NCBI RefSeq assembly: GCF_022832385.1
Contig: NZ_JALHLE010000007.1
Coordinates: forward strand, 186,001 to 250,000
Direction of reading: 5' to 3'
Origin: Novosphingobium album (ex Hu et al. 2023)
GTDB taxonomy: Bacteria; Pseudomonadota; Alphaproteobacteria; Sphingomonadales; Sphingomonadaceae
DNA length: 64,000 bases
Shown: piece by piece, positions 16,225 to 24,925 of the stretch
Numbering within the stretch: position 1 is the stretch's first letter
How the letters are laid out: each line of letters starts with the position of its first letter
Made by a program: the position numbers and the translations under genes
The notes under the pieces: generated by a model
Told to the model about the DNA's origin: nothing
The model's database searches: none
The model's input: the letters and a program-made list of their open reading frames with translations, nothing else

Positions 16225-17370
16225 ATGACCGCAGATGAAGTGATCCAAGCCGCACGGGCGCAGACAGGACTCACCGAATTCGGCGATCCGGCCATCATCG
16301 AAGGCCTCGAAATCCTGCTCAAGTCGTACAGCGACGAAGCGCGCTACAGCGAACGCGGATCGCAGATGGCCCATGCCGATCTGGTCAAGTGGATGGCCAT
16401 CCGCATGAAGATCGAGAACTGGCTCGCGAAGCACCCCGAACTGCTCGACGCGCCGATCGAAAAGCCGATGTTCGTGTTCGGCCTGCCGCGTACCGGCACA
16501 ACGCTGGTAATCAACCTGCTCGCATCCGATCCCGCCCGCCGGCCATTCCTGCGCTGGGAATCACAAGATCCCGTGCCGCCGCCCATGCCCGAAGAACTTC
16601 ACGCTGGCCCGCGCTGGGAAAAGACGGATCAGCAGACCAAGGCTGCGTTGCAGTACATGCCCCAGATCGCCGCGATCCACTTCGAGGAGGCAGACAGTCC
16701 GACCGAATGCCAGTTCCTGATGACGCCCTCGTTCTGCTCGCAGGTCTATGAATCGCAGGCGGACATCCCCGGCTACCGCGAATGGTTCCTGCACAAGGCC
16801 GACTATCTGCCCGCCTTCCGCTTTCACAAGCGTTACCTGCAGATGCTTCAGGCCAATGCCGGCGGGCGCTGGACGCTGAAGAATCCCTGGCACCCGCTCT
16901 ATCTGCCCGCACTCAAGCAGGCCTATCCCGATGCCCAGTTAGTGATGACGCACCGCGATCCGGCCGACGTGCTGGGCTCGATCGGCAGTCTGATCGAGAA
17001 TGTACGCAAGATATATTCGGATGACGTCGATCTCGAGACCATCGGCCGGCAATTCGTCGAAACGTTCCAGATCATGATCGAGCGACAGGACGCCTTCCGT
17101 GCCGAACACGGACGGGATTCGATCCTCGACGTGCAATATGCCGAGGTCATGAAGGACCCACTCGGTCAGGTCCGCGCGATCTACGACCACTTCGACGAGC
17201 CCTTTACCGCCGAAGCCGAAGCCGCGATGCAGGCCTACATGGACGCCAATCCCAAGGGCAAGCACGGCAAGCACGAATACTCACTGGAACGCTACGGACT
17301 CTCACGCGAAGGCGTGCACAAGACCTTTGCCGACTACATCGAGCGCTACCAGATTCCTGTGAAAGGCTGA
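16225..17370 (+). CDS. Sulfotransferase family protein
   Basis: A 381-residue protein of the bacterial sulfotransferase group. The 5'-phosphosulfate-binding loop is FGLPRTGTT (residues 85-93) and the 3'-phosphate-binding motif is MTHRDPADVLGSIGS. These enzymes use PAPS to sulfonate hydroxyl groups, but many bacterial homologues near steroid or aromatic catabolism genes have no known substrate. The ATG at 16225 has a purine-rich CCCGGAG just upstream. The VOC gene starts 3 bases after its stop and Crp/Fnr follows directly, so the three form one operon. A second, different sulfotransferase is at 46607. Confidence 0.83.
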   Translation: MTADEVIQAARAQTGLTEFGDPAIIEGLEILLKSYSDEARYSERGSQMAHADLVKWMAIRMKIENWLAKHPELLDAPIEKPMFVFGLPRTGTTLVINLLASDPARRPFLRWESQDPVPPPMPEELHAGPRWEKTDQQTKAALQYMPQIAAIHFEEADSPTECQFLMTPSFCSQVYESQADIPGYREWFLHKADYLPAFRFHKRYLQMLQANAGGRWTLKNPWHPLYLPALKQAYPDAQLVMTHRDPADVLGSIGSLIENVRKIYSDDVDLETIGRQFVETFQIMIERQDAFRAEHGRDSILDVQYAEVMKDPLGQVRAIYDHFDEPFTAEAEAAMQAYMDANPKGKHGKHEYSLERYGLSREGVHKTFADYIERYQIPVKG

Positions 17371-17373
17371 CCC

Positions 17374-17904
17374 ATGATCCACCTCGGCGACCACTACGGG
17401 CAGCTCGTACAGATGAGCTACATTACGCGCGACATGGACGCGGCCGTCGCCCACACCGAGGCGGAAATGGGAATTTCCGGCCTCAGCCGTGGTGAAGCGG
17501 AAATCGAGGTGCTCTCCTACGGCCAGAAACGCCCGCTCATCGTCAAATCAGCCATTGCCAACCTCGGCACGCGCCAGTTCGAGATCATCCAGCCGGTTTC
17601 CGGCGCGATCGAAATCTATACCGACGCGGTCGATCTTTCCGGACATATCCTCAACTTCCACCACATCGGAATCGCCGTACCCGGCGCCTATTCCGAATGG
17701 GAACGACTGTTGCGCGAAGTCGAAACGAGCGGCGACGAATTCGCGTATCTCTTTCCGGCCATTCCCTCGCCGGATGACAAGCTGTGCTTCTGCTATGTCG
17801 ACACCCGGCTCCGGCTCGGCCATTATACCGAGTATCTCTGGGCCGATCCGTCGCTTGCTGGCATTCCGGCGGCACCCTGGCTGACAACACCGCTTGGAAC
17901 TTGA
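17374..17904 (+). CDS. VOC (glyoxalase/dioxygenase-fold) family protein
   Basis: A 176-residue protein with two vicinal-oxygen-chelate-like modules: QMSYITRDMDAAVAHTEAEMG at the start of the first and NFHHIGIAVPG at the start of the second. Candidate metal ligands are E in QFEIIQP, H in FHHIGIAV and E in HYTEYLW. Members include epimerases, isomerases and dioxygenases; the reaction here is unknown. It sits 3 bases after the sulfotransferase and its TGA touches the ATG of the Crp/Fnr gene, so it is probably part of that pathway. Confidence 0.72.
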   Translation: MIHLGDHYGQLVQMSYITRDMDAAVAHTEAEMGISGLSRGEAEIEVLSYGQKRPLIVKSAIANLGTRQFEIIQPVSGAIEIYTDAVDLSGHILNFHHIGIAVPGAYSEWERLLREVETSGDEFAYLFPAIPSPDDKLCFCYVDTRLRLGHYTEYLWADPSLAGIPAAPWLTTPLGT

Positions 17905-18633
17905 ATGGCGCAATTGACTGATCTGGGCCGCTACCTGCCTGACACCCTGACACAGGCCGTGCTGCCGCATGCCCGCCATGTCCGGCTCAAGCCCAACCAG
18001 ATCGTTATCGGCCATCAGGACGACAGCAGCGACGTTTTCGTCATCCTCGATGGTTCGCTTCGCGTCGAGCTTCTCTCGCAAAACGGGCGTGAAATTATCC
18101 TCGACGACCTTGGCCCCGGTGAAATCGTCGGAGATTTTGCCGCCCTGGACCAGCAGCCACGTTCCGCCACGGTCACCGCCATGACGTCAGCCGAGCTGGC
18201 CCGCATCCCCGGCAACGCATTCCGGCAGGCCGCTTTCGCCGATCCGGCTTCCGCCGAATGGCTGACACTGCGCCTGCTGAAAATCCTGCGCAGCCTCAAC
18301 GAACGCGTTTTCGAACTGAACGCTCTGGCCGTGCGCAGCCGCCTGCATTGCGAACTGTTGCGGCTGGCACTCGATACGGGCGTTGACGGCAACGAAGTGA
18401 CCATCTCGCCCTCGCCCACCCATGCCGAGCTCGCCAGCCGCATAGGCACCCACCGCGAGGCCGTGACCCGCGAACTGAGCTACCTGACCGAGCAGCGCAT
18501 CACCGCCACGACCGGCCGCAAGCTGACGGTCTGCGACGTCGCGCGGCTTGCAGAAATCGTCCGTGCTGCCGCCGGCGAAGTCGAACTGATCCAGCGGGCG
18601 AACCGGGCGGGTATCGGCCGCGGCACCGCCTGA
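17905..18633 (+). CDS. Crp/Fnr family transcriptional regulator
   Basis: A 242-residue regulator. The N-terminal cyclic-nucleotide-binding-type beta roll (residues 15-125) includes the segment PGEIVGDFAALDQQPRSATV, which retains the R-S-A pattern used for phosphate binding in Crp-like proteins. The C-terminal winged helix has HAELASRIGTHREAVTRELSYL. No cysteine cluster of the Fnr type is visible, so cAMP or another ligand is more likely than an iron-sulfur cluster. It starts on the base after the VOC stop. A regulator as last gene of the operon suggests local feedback. Confidence 0.86.
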   Translation: MAQLTDLGRYLPDTLTQAVLPHARHVRLKPNQIVIGHQDDSSDVFVILDGSLRVELLSQNGREIILDDLGPGEIVGDFAALDQQPRSATVTAMTSAELARIPGNAFRQAAFADPASAEWLTLRLLKILRSLNERVFELNALAVRSRLHCELLRLALDTGVDGNEVTISPSPTHAELASRIGTHREAVTRELSYLTEQRITATTGRKLTVCDVARLAEIVRAAAGEVELIQRANRAGIGRGTA

Positions 18634-18843
18634 CCGCAGGCCGACCGGCGGCCGGACCGCCAGCGCCATGTGCGAAAACTCACATCGGCCGGGTGATCTG
18701 GCGCACCGCCGTCCCAACGCATCCAGGGCAAACAGAGCCTGTCCGGGGGCTAGCGACCCCGCTTCCGGACAGCCGGAAGGCACTGGGCACCCGTTAGCGA
18801 TCTTCGGGTGCCGCAGCCTGACGGTTCCACTCGCACACTGTGG

Positions 18844-18888
18844 CGGCAGCCTCACCGGCCCTGGCCGGATCTTCCCTGCAGGCTGCCG
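18844..18888. terminator. Nested hairpin between convergent genes
   Basis: CGGCAGCCT (18844-18852) pairs with AGGCTGCCG (18880-18888), and inside it CCGGCC (18855-18860) pairs with GGCCGG (18863-18868). It lies in the 295-base gap between the ends of the Crp/Fnr gene and the TonB-dependent receptor. It may be a bidirectional stop, but no T-run is present. I see no gene in this gap. Confidence 0.35.
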
Positions 18889-18928
18889 TCACCCTTTGCC
18901 GGCTTTCCCTATACTTCTACGTGACAGC

Positions 18929-21280
18929 TCAGAAAGAGCGAGACATCATCAGGCTGACCGTCAGCGGCCTCTGCGGCGTGTACTGCGGCATCGTACGGTA
19001 ACGGAACGGGTTGCCGAACGCGAAAGTGTTGTTCTTGTCCGCGAACAGGTTCTGCGCCTGCAGTCCGAGGTCCCACGGGCCCAGCGCGGCATGAACTTCC
19101 AGCGTGCTTTCCAGAAGCTTGCCCATCTGACGGTCCAACTCGGTGTCGAAGCTCATGCGCGAAGGGCCGATATAGCGTAGGCTCGCCCGCACCCAGGCAT
19201 CGGCGGTCCCGATCGCGAAATCGTGCCGCACCGCGCCCCGAACCGTGTACTCGGGCACGACAGGCAGATGCCGGTCGTGCACTTCATATCCCAGCGCGCT
19301 GCGCGTCAGCAGGGCACTTGTGTAATTGGCGCCTGCATCGATCCGCCAGCCGGGTGCCAGCACGATACCTGCCGATCCCTCCACCCCGATGATCCTCGCG
19401 ACTCCGGCATTGGTGGTCTCGATCAGGCCACTGGCGTCCAGTACGTCAGACTGGACATCCTCCCAGCGGGTGTACCACGCACTCAGTTCAAGGTGCCCGC
19501 CACCCGGCAGCCGTTCGCGCCAGCCCGCCTCGATAGAGGCCAGTTCGTCGCCTTTCAGCGTCTCGATGGTACCGTTGTCGGTGATGTCAGACCCGCCCTG
19601 CCGGAAAGCCGAACCATAGCGCAGGTAGATCAGCCGGCTCGCATTGGGCTGCCAGGCGACAGCCAGGCTCGGCGTCATGCCCGTCTTGTGCTGCCCGCGC
19701 GTGACCCGTTCCGACGCCACCAGTCGCGTTTCGCGCACCGATGAGGCGAACAGGCGCGCACCGCCATCGAGCGACAAAGTCGACGTAACCGGCAACGTGA
19801 GGTTGAAATAGGCCGCGGTATCATGACTAAGGCGCTGATCATCGTCGGCGATCAGCTGATCCGACGCCCCTTCAAGCGTCGCGACAAGTTCCTGGCGCGC
19901 TTCGAGATGGGAAAGCCCGGCAAGCCAGTTCAGCGATCCCAGCCGTCCGCGCAGGCGCAGGTCGTTGTCCCAGACCCGAAAGGTCCTCTCGTTGAGCAGC
20001 GTCTGCGGACCGGACAGGCCCAGACTCTCCGCCCCGATCGTGGCATCGAGAAGGTCGTTCACGTCATGCCATGTCATCGCGACGGCCAGCATCGCGTCGA
20101 TGTTCCCGAAACCGCCGCTCAGCCGTCCGGCGAGATGCCGCAAGTCGTTGTCATGCGGCTCCGCGATCTGATCCGGACGCGAATAGCTGCCAGCAGTATA
20201 GACGTAGCCACTGTCCTTCGCGCCCAGCCACTGACCGAAGCCGGTCAGGTCCAGCCGCCATCCTGACGCGGGAACAAGACTGGCCATGACGCGCAGGCCG
20301 CTGACGTGGGTGGAGTTGCTGTCTTTCCGGGCTCCGGTATCTATCCAGCCCGGCTCTTTCGATTGATAGCCAACCACGCGCAGCCCTGCCGTTCCCCGGA
20401 TCAGCGGCAGGTTGGCCACTGCCGCCCCCTCATAACCGACATCGCCATGCATCACGGCGCTGCCGCCGCCGGAAAGCGTCAGGCTGGCATCATTCAGATC
20501 CACCTGATGCGCGACGAGCCGGTAGATCCCGCCCAGTGCGCCGGTACCGTAGAGCGAACCTTGCGGGCCCTTGAGCACCTCCACCCGCTCGATATCGACA
20601 AGCCGGATGTCGGGGTCCGGTGCGGAATAGGTGAGGCGGGACTCGTCGAGCACGACCGCCACCGTCGACTGGCTTTCGCCGCTGAAGGCGCTGTCGGCGA
20701 TGCCGCGCAGGAACATGCGATTGCGGCCCGCCCCCAGCGACGTGAGCGCCAGGCCTTCGAGCTGGGAGGAAATGGTGGCACTGGCGCTGCCGGGATCATG
20801 CTTCTGGGAATCGGTCAGCTGGGCCACCGACACGGCGGCGGGCAGCGACAACAAGTCCAGTGGCTGCTTGGTCGCCGTGACAAGAATCGGAACCGGCGTT
20901 GCTTCGGGAGGCGGCAGGTTCGCAACGGGCGGCGCGACCGTGACCGGCACGCGTTCGATCCGCCATGCCGTCTCGCCAACCTGCCGGGCAATATAGCCGG
21001 TTCCGGCCAGCAAGCGCCGCAAGGCTTCGCCAATGGTCATGGCGCCATGGACACGGGAGGTGTGGACTTGTGGAAGCCCGCCCTCGGTACCGATCGAGAC
21101 TTGCGCCTCGCGCGCCAGTTCGGCGATCGCGTCGGTCAGCGATCCGGCACTGACATCGATATGCTGGCGCCTGCTGGCGCGAGCCTCAGCGGGCGGGCTG
21201 CTCCAGACGCCAAGCCCCAGCACGACCGCCGAGACGCAGGCCCATGACCTGCGCAAGATCACGGAGTGCCGTATCGCCAT
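18929..21280 (-). CDS. TonB-dependent transducer with STN domain (FecA-like)
   Basis: A 783-residue outer-membrane receptor. A signal peptide (residues 1-34, ending AEARA) is followed by an N-terminal STN signalling domain (about 38-110, DVSAGSLTDAIAELAREAQVSI... RRLLAGTGYIAR). Then come a TonB-box-like stretch (ILVTATK), the plug with VEVLKGPQGSLYGTGALGGIYRLV, and a 22-strand barrel ending in aromatic F. The STN domain is the hallmark of receptors that signal to FecR and an ECF sigma factor, both of which lie immediately upstream. The ligand is unknown. The start lies 95 bases inside fecR; signal peptide and spacing make that start convincing. Confidence 0.9.
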   Translation of the reverse strand: MAIRHSVILRRSWACVSAVVLGLGVWSSPPAEARASRRQHIDVSAGSLTDAIAELAREAQVSIGTEGGLPQVHTSRVHGAMTIGEALRRLLAGTGYIARQVGETAWRIERVPVTVAPPVANLPPPEATPVPILVTATKQPLDLLSLPAAVSVAQLTDSQKHDPGSASATISSQLEGLALTSLGAGRNRMFLRGIADSAFSGESQSTVAVVLDESRLTYSAPDPDIRLVDIERVEVLKGPQGSLYGTGALGGIYRLVAHQVDLNDASLTLSGGGSAVMHGDVGYEGAAVANLPLIRGTAGLRVVGYQSKEPGWIDTGARKDSNSTHVSGLRVMASLVPASGWRLDLTGFGQWLGAKDSGYVYTAGSYSRPDQIAEPHDNDLRHLAGRLSGGFGNIDAMLAVAMTWHDVNDLLDATIGAESLGLSGPQTLLNERTFRVWDNDLRLRGRLGSLNWLAGLSHLEARQELVATLEGASDQLIADDDQRLSHDTAAYFNLTLPVTSTLSLDGGARLFASSVRETRLVASERVTRGQHKTGMTPSLAVAWQPNASRLIYLRYGSAFRQGGSDITDNGTIETLKGDELASIEAGWRERLPGGGHLELSAWYTRWEDVQSDVLDASGLIETTNAGVARIIGVEGSAGIVLAPGWRIDAGANYTSALLTRSALGYEVHDRHLPVVPEYTVRGAVRHDFAIGTADAWVRASLRYIGPSRMSFDTELDRQMGKLLESTLEVHAALGPWDLGLQAQNLFADKNNTFAFGNPFRYRTMPQYTPQRPLTVSLMMSRSF

Positions 21281-22199
21281 CGCCGATTACCAGGGTCCCC
21301 GAAAACCGCCGGTCGCTGAGCGCGTCCGGCACCGCCACTTCGGCCCCCGCATAGCGGCGCAGATCGGTCACGACCAGAGCCAAAGGCGCATTATCATAAG
21401 ACAAACGGCCTTTCTGCCAGGCACCGACATCCTCGGACCGCACCGCCGCCACACTCGCCGTGCCGGCACGGCCATCGAACGACAGCCCCTTGCCGGCCAC
21501 CAGCTGCACCGGCGCAGCGAGGCTTCCGGAACGGACTTCCACCTTGCCTTCAACGACCCCGACACGGACAAGTTTATCCTGCGCCTGCACGTCGAAACGG
21601 GTACCGATGTCGCTGATATCGAGACCCCCGGCGGTAATCGTGAGCTGACGGTCGGGATCGTGGCGGATGTCGAACAGCGCTCCGCCGGAAAGGGCCATGT
21701 GATCCTGATGCCGGCCTTCCACCGTGAGATTGCTGCGCGGCGCGAGGACGATCGTCGATCCGTCCTCCAGCGCGATCTTCCGTGACACGGCCGTGGTTTC
21801 GTAAACCTGTGCGGCAGGCGCCATGAATTGCGGGACGGCAAGCACAGCCGCCAGCGTCGCTGCAATGGCCATGCCGGCCCAGCGCGTGCGCTTTCCGAAC
21901 GCCGGACGGACAATCTCCGCACCTCCGCCAGCGGGACCGGGGGCCGTATCACGGGACAGCGCATCGTTGACGGCAGTCAGCGGCACCACCTTGCCAGCGG
22001 TGTCCGGCGCCGAATCCTGCAAGGTTGCGCGATGCTCCTGCAAGACGCCGTCAGCCAGTGCGACTTCATCGTAGGCCGCGCTGTGGCGGGGATCGGCCTC
22101 CAGCCAGATCGTGAAGGCATCCCAGTCCATGGCGTCGTCCCCGCTGGCGATGTGCCAGCGAGCCGCCTCGGCCAGAATTTGATCGTTCACGCTCGTCAT
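21186..22199 (-). CDS. FecR family anti-sigma factor / signal relay
   Basis: A 337-residue protein. The N-terminal cytoplasmic domain has the DUF4880-type pattern EAARWHIASGDDAMDWDAFTIWLEADPRHSAAYDEV. One membrane helix follows (about 105-128), then the periplasmic FecR domain (VYETTAVSRKIALEDGSTIVLAPRSNLTV) and a C-terminal secretin/TonB-like short N domain. FecR binds the STN domain of the receptor in the periplasm and controls the ECF factor in the cytoplasm. It overlaps the sigma gene by 4 bases and the receptor gene by 95 bases. All parts needed for cell-surface signalling are present. Confidence 0.9.
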   Translation of the reverse strand: MTSVNDQILAEAARWHIASGDDAMDWDAFTIWLEADPRHSAAYDEVALADGVLQEHRATLQDSAPDTAGKVVPLTAVNDALSRDTAPGPAGGGAEIVRPAFGKRTRWAGMAIAATLAAVLAVPQFMAPAAQVYETTAVSRKIALEDGSTIVLAPRSNLTVEGRHQDHMALSGGALFDIRHDPDRQLTITAGGLDISDIGTRFDVQAQDKLVRVGVVEGKVEVRSGSLAAPVQLVAGKGLSFDGRAGTASVAAVRSEDVGAWQKGRLSYDNAPLALVVTDLRRYAGAEVAVPDALSDRRFSGTLVIGDGDTALRDLAQVMGLRLGGRAGAWRLEQPAR

Positions 22200-22813
22200 C
22201 GTCCCTGTTCCATGCGCGGTTTACCTCCGCCTTGCTCCCCGTGCTCCTCAGACGCCACCGCGCCGAAAGCTCCACAGTCGGCAAGCGCCTGTCGCAAGCG
22301 CTTCATCGCCAGTGCCAGGTGTTTTTCCACGCCACTTCTGCTTATCCCCATGATCTCGGCTATTTCTTTCTGCCCGATGTCCTCGAAGCGATAGAGCCGC
22401 AAGGCCCGCTGCGCGCCCTCGGGAAGCGAGGCGATGGCATCGCGCAGGACTTCAGCCTCCTGTTCGCGGGCCAGGATCTCGTCCGCCGGCTCGCCCGGAT
22501 CGGCCCGGTCCTCGGGCATGTGCGCCACGCCGCCGCCCTCGACCTCCAGCCACACTCGTTCGCGCTGCATCGACCGCCGGCGGCCGCGGGCCCGGTCGAG
22601 CACGAGGTTGTTCGCCATCCGAAAGAGATAGGCGCGCCCGTTGGTGATTGGGCCGGTCGCCTGTCCGGATACCTTGATCCACATTTCCTGAAGCACGTCC
22701 TCGGCATCGTCTGCCGAACCGCATCGTGCCGTAAGGAAGCGCATGAGCTCGGGACGATGCACATCCAGCAATCGCACCAGCCCGTTCGCATCCCCGTATT
22801 CCCCAGACTCCAT
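22196..22813 (-). CDS. FecI-type ECF RNA polymerase sigma factor
   Basis: A 205-residue ECF sigma factor. Region 2 is visible as DVHRPELMRFLTARCGSADDAEDVLQEMWIKV ... AYLFRMANNLVLDRARG, and region 4 as ASLPEGAQRALRLYRFEDIGQKEIAEIMGISRSGVEKHLALAMKRLRQAL. I use ATG 22813, which begins just before region 2. The TTG at 22879 would overlap the methyltransferase gene and adds no domain, but the ribosome site is poor for either. With FecR and the STN receptor it forms a FecIRA-type module. A 13-residue acidic/His/Gly tail follows region 4. Confidence 0.88.
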   Translation of the reverse strand: MESGEYGDANGLVRLLDVHRPELMRFLTARCGSADDAEDVLQEMWIKVSGQATGPITNGRAYLFRMANNLVLDRARGRRRSMQRERVWLEVEGGGVAHMPEDRADPGEPADEILAREQEAEVLRDAIASLPEGAQRALRLYRFEDIGQKEIAEIMGISRSGVEKHLALAMKRLRQALADCGAFGAVASEEHGEQGGGKPRMEQGR

Positions 22814-22859
22814 CCTCCAGCGCGCTCCCGGCGATTGAGACCGCAAACAGGCATGCGGT

Positions 22860-23474
22860 CTAGCGCCGGCCACAGGCAATCACCCCCCTGACCGAGCGCG
22901 TAATCGCCACTTCATGCACCTTGCCGCGTTCGCAGGCAAACCCTGAGGCAACAAGCGCGTCGTGCAGCGCATCGGCGTCATAAAGGCGGTGCAACCCTTC
23001 GCGGGCGAAGGACCAGCCGGCCATGCTGTCCCGGTCGGTCACATAGGCCACCAGCCGTCCGCCCGGCCGCAGCACGCGGTGGAGGGAACGAAGCATCCCG
23101 TTTCCCGCGTCGTTGAAGTAGAGTACGTTGAGCGCCAGTACCGCATCGAAGCTGGCATCGTCGAAGGGCAGATCTTCCAACGAGGCCTGGGCACAGGTAA
23201 CTTTCGATCCCAGCTTGCGCCGCGCGGCCAACAGCATCGTTTCCGAAGCGTCCACCCCGGTTACACGGCACGGTGCGCGCACCAGCATCTCCGCCATGGC
23301 CGCCCCCGTGCCGCAACCCGCGTCAAGGATCGCCTCTCCCGGCGCGGGCGCCAGCATGTCGACCGCGAGGCTGAGCGGCCTGCGGTTGACCACATCCATG
23401 GCACTTCCGAGCACGCGCCCGGCCATGCCGCTCGGGTGCGCAAGCTGCTGCGCCAGCTGCCGGGCGAACGTCAT
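22860..23474 (-). CDS. Class I SAM-dependent methyltransferase
   Basis: A 204-residue methyltransferase of the Methyltransf_11/25 type. Motif I is ILDAGCGTGAAMAEM (about 49-63), with VTGVDASETML for the SAM ribose and FDDASFDAVLALNVLYFND as motif post-I/II. An N-terminal helix and a C-terminal substrate region are short. It probably methylates a small molecule. It is the fifth gene of an eight-gene - strand run: the secreted repeat protein is 15 bases upstream and the ECF gene downstream. Confidence 0.82.
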   Translation of the reverse strand: MTFARQLAQQLAHPSGMAGRVLGSAMDVVNRRPLSLAVDMLAPAPGEAILDAGCGTGAAMAEMLVRAPCRVTGVDASETMLLAARRKLGSKVTCAQASLEDLPFDDASFDAVLALNVLYFNDAGNGMLRSLHRVLRPGGRLVAYVTDRDSMAGWSFAREGLHRLYDADALHDALVASGFACERGKVHEVAITRSVRGVIACGRR

Positions 23475-23489
23475 AGGCGGTGCGAAACC

Positions 23490-24134
23490 TCAGCCGGCCT
23501 TGGCAAGCAGAGCCGTCACTTCACGGCGGCGTCCGGCGTCCCACACCGGGCGCGCAGGATCGTGCGGTGCCCGCAAAGCCTTCTGCAGGTGCGCCTTCGC
23601 ACCGGCCTTGTCGCCCTGCTCCAGCAGGTAGTCGCCGTAGAAATAGTTGGCATCGAGCCCGTCGGGATCCTGCGCGAGCGCCTGCTTGAGCAGCTTGCCC
23701 GCCTTGTCATCGTCCCCCCAGGCCAGTGGCGAACCGGGAACCTTGAAGTACAGCACACCCAGACTCATTGCCCCGCCGCCTTCGGCTGCCCTCGGGTCGA
23801 TCGAATAGGCCTTTTCGAGAATGTCGCGCGCCTTGGTCGCAAGGCCCAGCTTGTGGAAGAAGTTGGCGCGGTTCGCCTGTTCACTGACGATGATGCCCTG
23901 CCACACCAGCGGCTCGGCCTTGCCGGGATAGCGTGCGACCACGGTCGCAGCCTGTTTCGCCAGGTTGTCCAGCGCCTTGGTCTGGGTGCTGGAACCCTTG
24001 ACCTCGTAAGAAATATGCGCCCAGCCATCGTTCACGGCCTTCACATCACTGGCCATGTCGGCAAGGGCCAGCGCAGGCATGGCGACGACAAGGACGGGTG
24101 CCAGGACACTGCCCAGCAGAACACGCTTGATCAT
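23490..24134 (-). CDS. Secreted tetratricopeptide-like helical protein
   Basis: A 214-residue protein with a signal peptide (residues 1-25, ALALAD). It then has paired amphipathic helices resembling TPR units: RANFFHKLGLATKARDILEKAYSIDPRAAEGGG, DDKAGKLLKQALAQDPDGLDANYFYGDYLLEQGDKAGAKAHLQKAL. It resembles TRAP-transporter-associated T-component-like periplasmic repeat proteins, which bind partner proteins or hydrophobic ligands. No enzymatic motif is visible. It lies 29 bases after the SDR gene, inside the biosynthetic cassette, so a periplasmic carrier or scaffold role is possible. Confidence 0.7.
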   Translation of the reverse strand: MIKRVLLGSVLAPVLVVAMPALALADMASDVKAVNDGWAHISYEVKGSSTQTKALDNLAKQAATVVARYPGKAEPLVWQGIIVSEQANRANFFHKLGLATKARDILEKAYSIDPRAAEGGGAMSLGVLYFKVPGSPLAWGDDDKAGKLLKQALAQDPDGLDANYFYGDYLLEQGDKAGAKAHLQKALRAPHDPARPVWDAGRRREVTALLAKAG

Positions 24135-24163
24135 GGAAATCGTCTCCTCTCGGATTGGCCGGT

Positions 24164-24925
24164 TCAGCAGAACTCGGCACGCGCCTTGCGGATCTGCGTC
24201 GCAAGGCCATTGTCGATCAGTTTCGGCGAGATCGCATTGAGCGCTGCATAGATGCGCTCCATCAGGCCGATACTGACGGTTTCACGGCGGCCCTCAATGG
24301 CCGCGACGATACGGGCGGCAACCCATTCGGGGGCGTCCGCCTTCATGCCGGTCACTTCCAGGAAGCGGTTGACTTCGCTGTTGTTGAACGCCGTTCGGGC
24401 CGCGCGGGGATTGATGTGCGTAACGGCAACGCCGGAGCCCATCAGTTCGCGCCGCAATCCCTGGCTCAGCGCCGCGAGGCCAGCCTTGCTGCTCGAATAG
24501 GCGGCGAACCAGGGATACGGGATCGAGCCGAGGACCGAGCCGATATTGACGATCTGCCCGCTCCCCCGCGCCCGCATCGGCGCGGCGACCGCGCGAGCCA
24601 GCACGGCGGGTACGAGCAGATTGACCCGGTAGCAAAGGGCCAGTGCCTCGATCGGCTGGTCTTCGTGAAGACCGAAGCGCATGACGCCCGCGATGTTCAC
24701 CAGAACGTCGGGGCATTCCCCGGAGAGCCGCTCGGCCAGCGCAGCAAGCTGCGTGTCGTCGGACAGGTCCGTGACAATGCTGCTGTCACAGGCAGTGCAC
24801 TCGGTCCTGTCGATGCCGATGACCCAGGCCCCGGCCTCGTGCAGCATCCGCGCCACCGGCGTGCCGATGCCGCCTGCGGCACCGGTGATCGCCACGCGCT
24901 TTCCTTCAAGCCGCGACACGGGCAT
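24164..24925 (-). CDS. Short-chain dehydrogenase/reductase in the cassette
   Basis: A 253-residue SDR. The cofactor motif is ITGAAGGIGTPVARML (9-24), the acidic residue after strand 2 (IGIDRTE) suggests NAD(H), and the active site is S in NIGSVLGS with Y-x-x-x-K in YSSSKAG. The family NNAG motif is NIAG here. The start at 24925 has GGAAGAGG upstream and overlaps the end of the ligase/diiron fusion gene by 20 bases. It probably reduces or oxidises the product of that enzyme. Confidence 0.83.
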   Translation of the reverse strand: MPVSRLEGKRVAITGAAGGIGTPVARMLHEAGAWVIGIDRTECTACDSSIVTDLSDDTQLAALAERLSGECPDVLVNIAGVMRFGLHEDQPIEALALCYRVNLLVPAVLARAVAAPMRARGSGQIVNIGSVLGSIPYPWFAAYSSSKAGLAALSQGLRRELMGSGVAVTHINPRAARTAFNNSEVNRFLEVTGMKADAPEWVAARIVAAIEGRRETVSIGLMERIYAALNAISPKLIDNGLATQIRKARAEFC

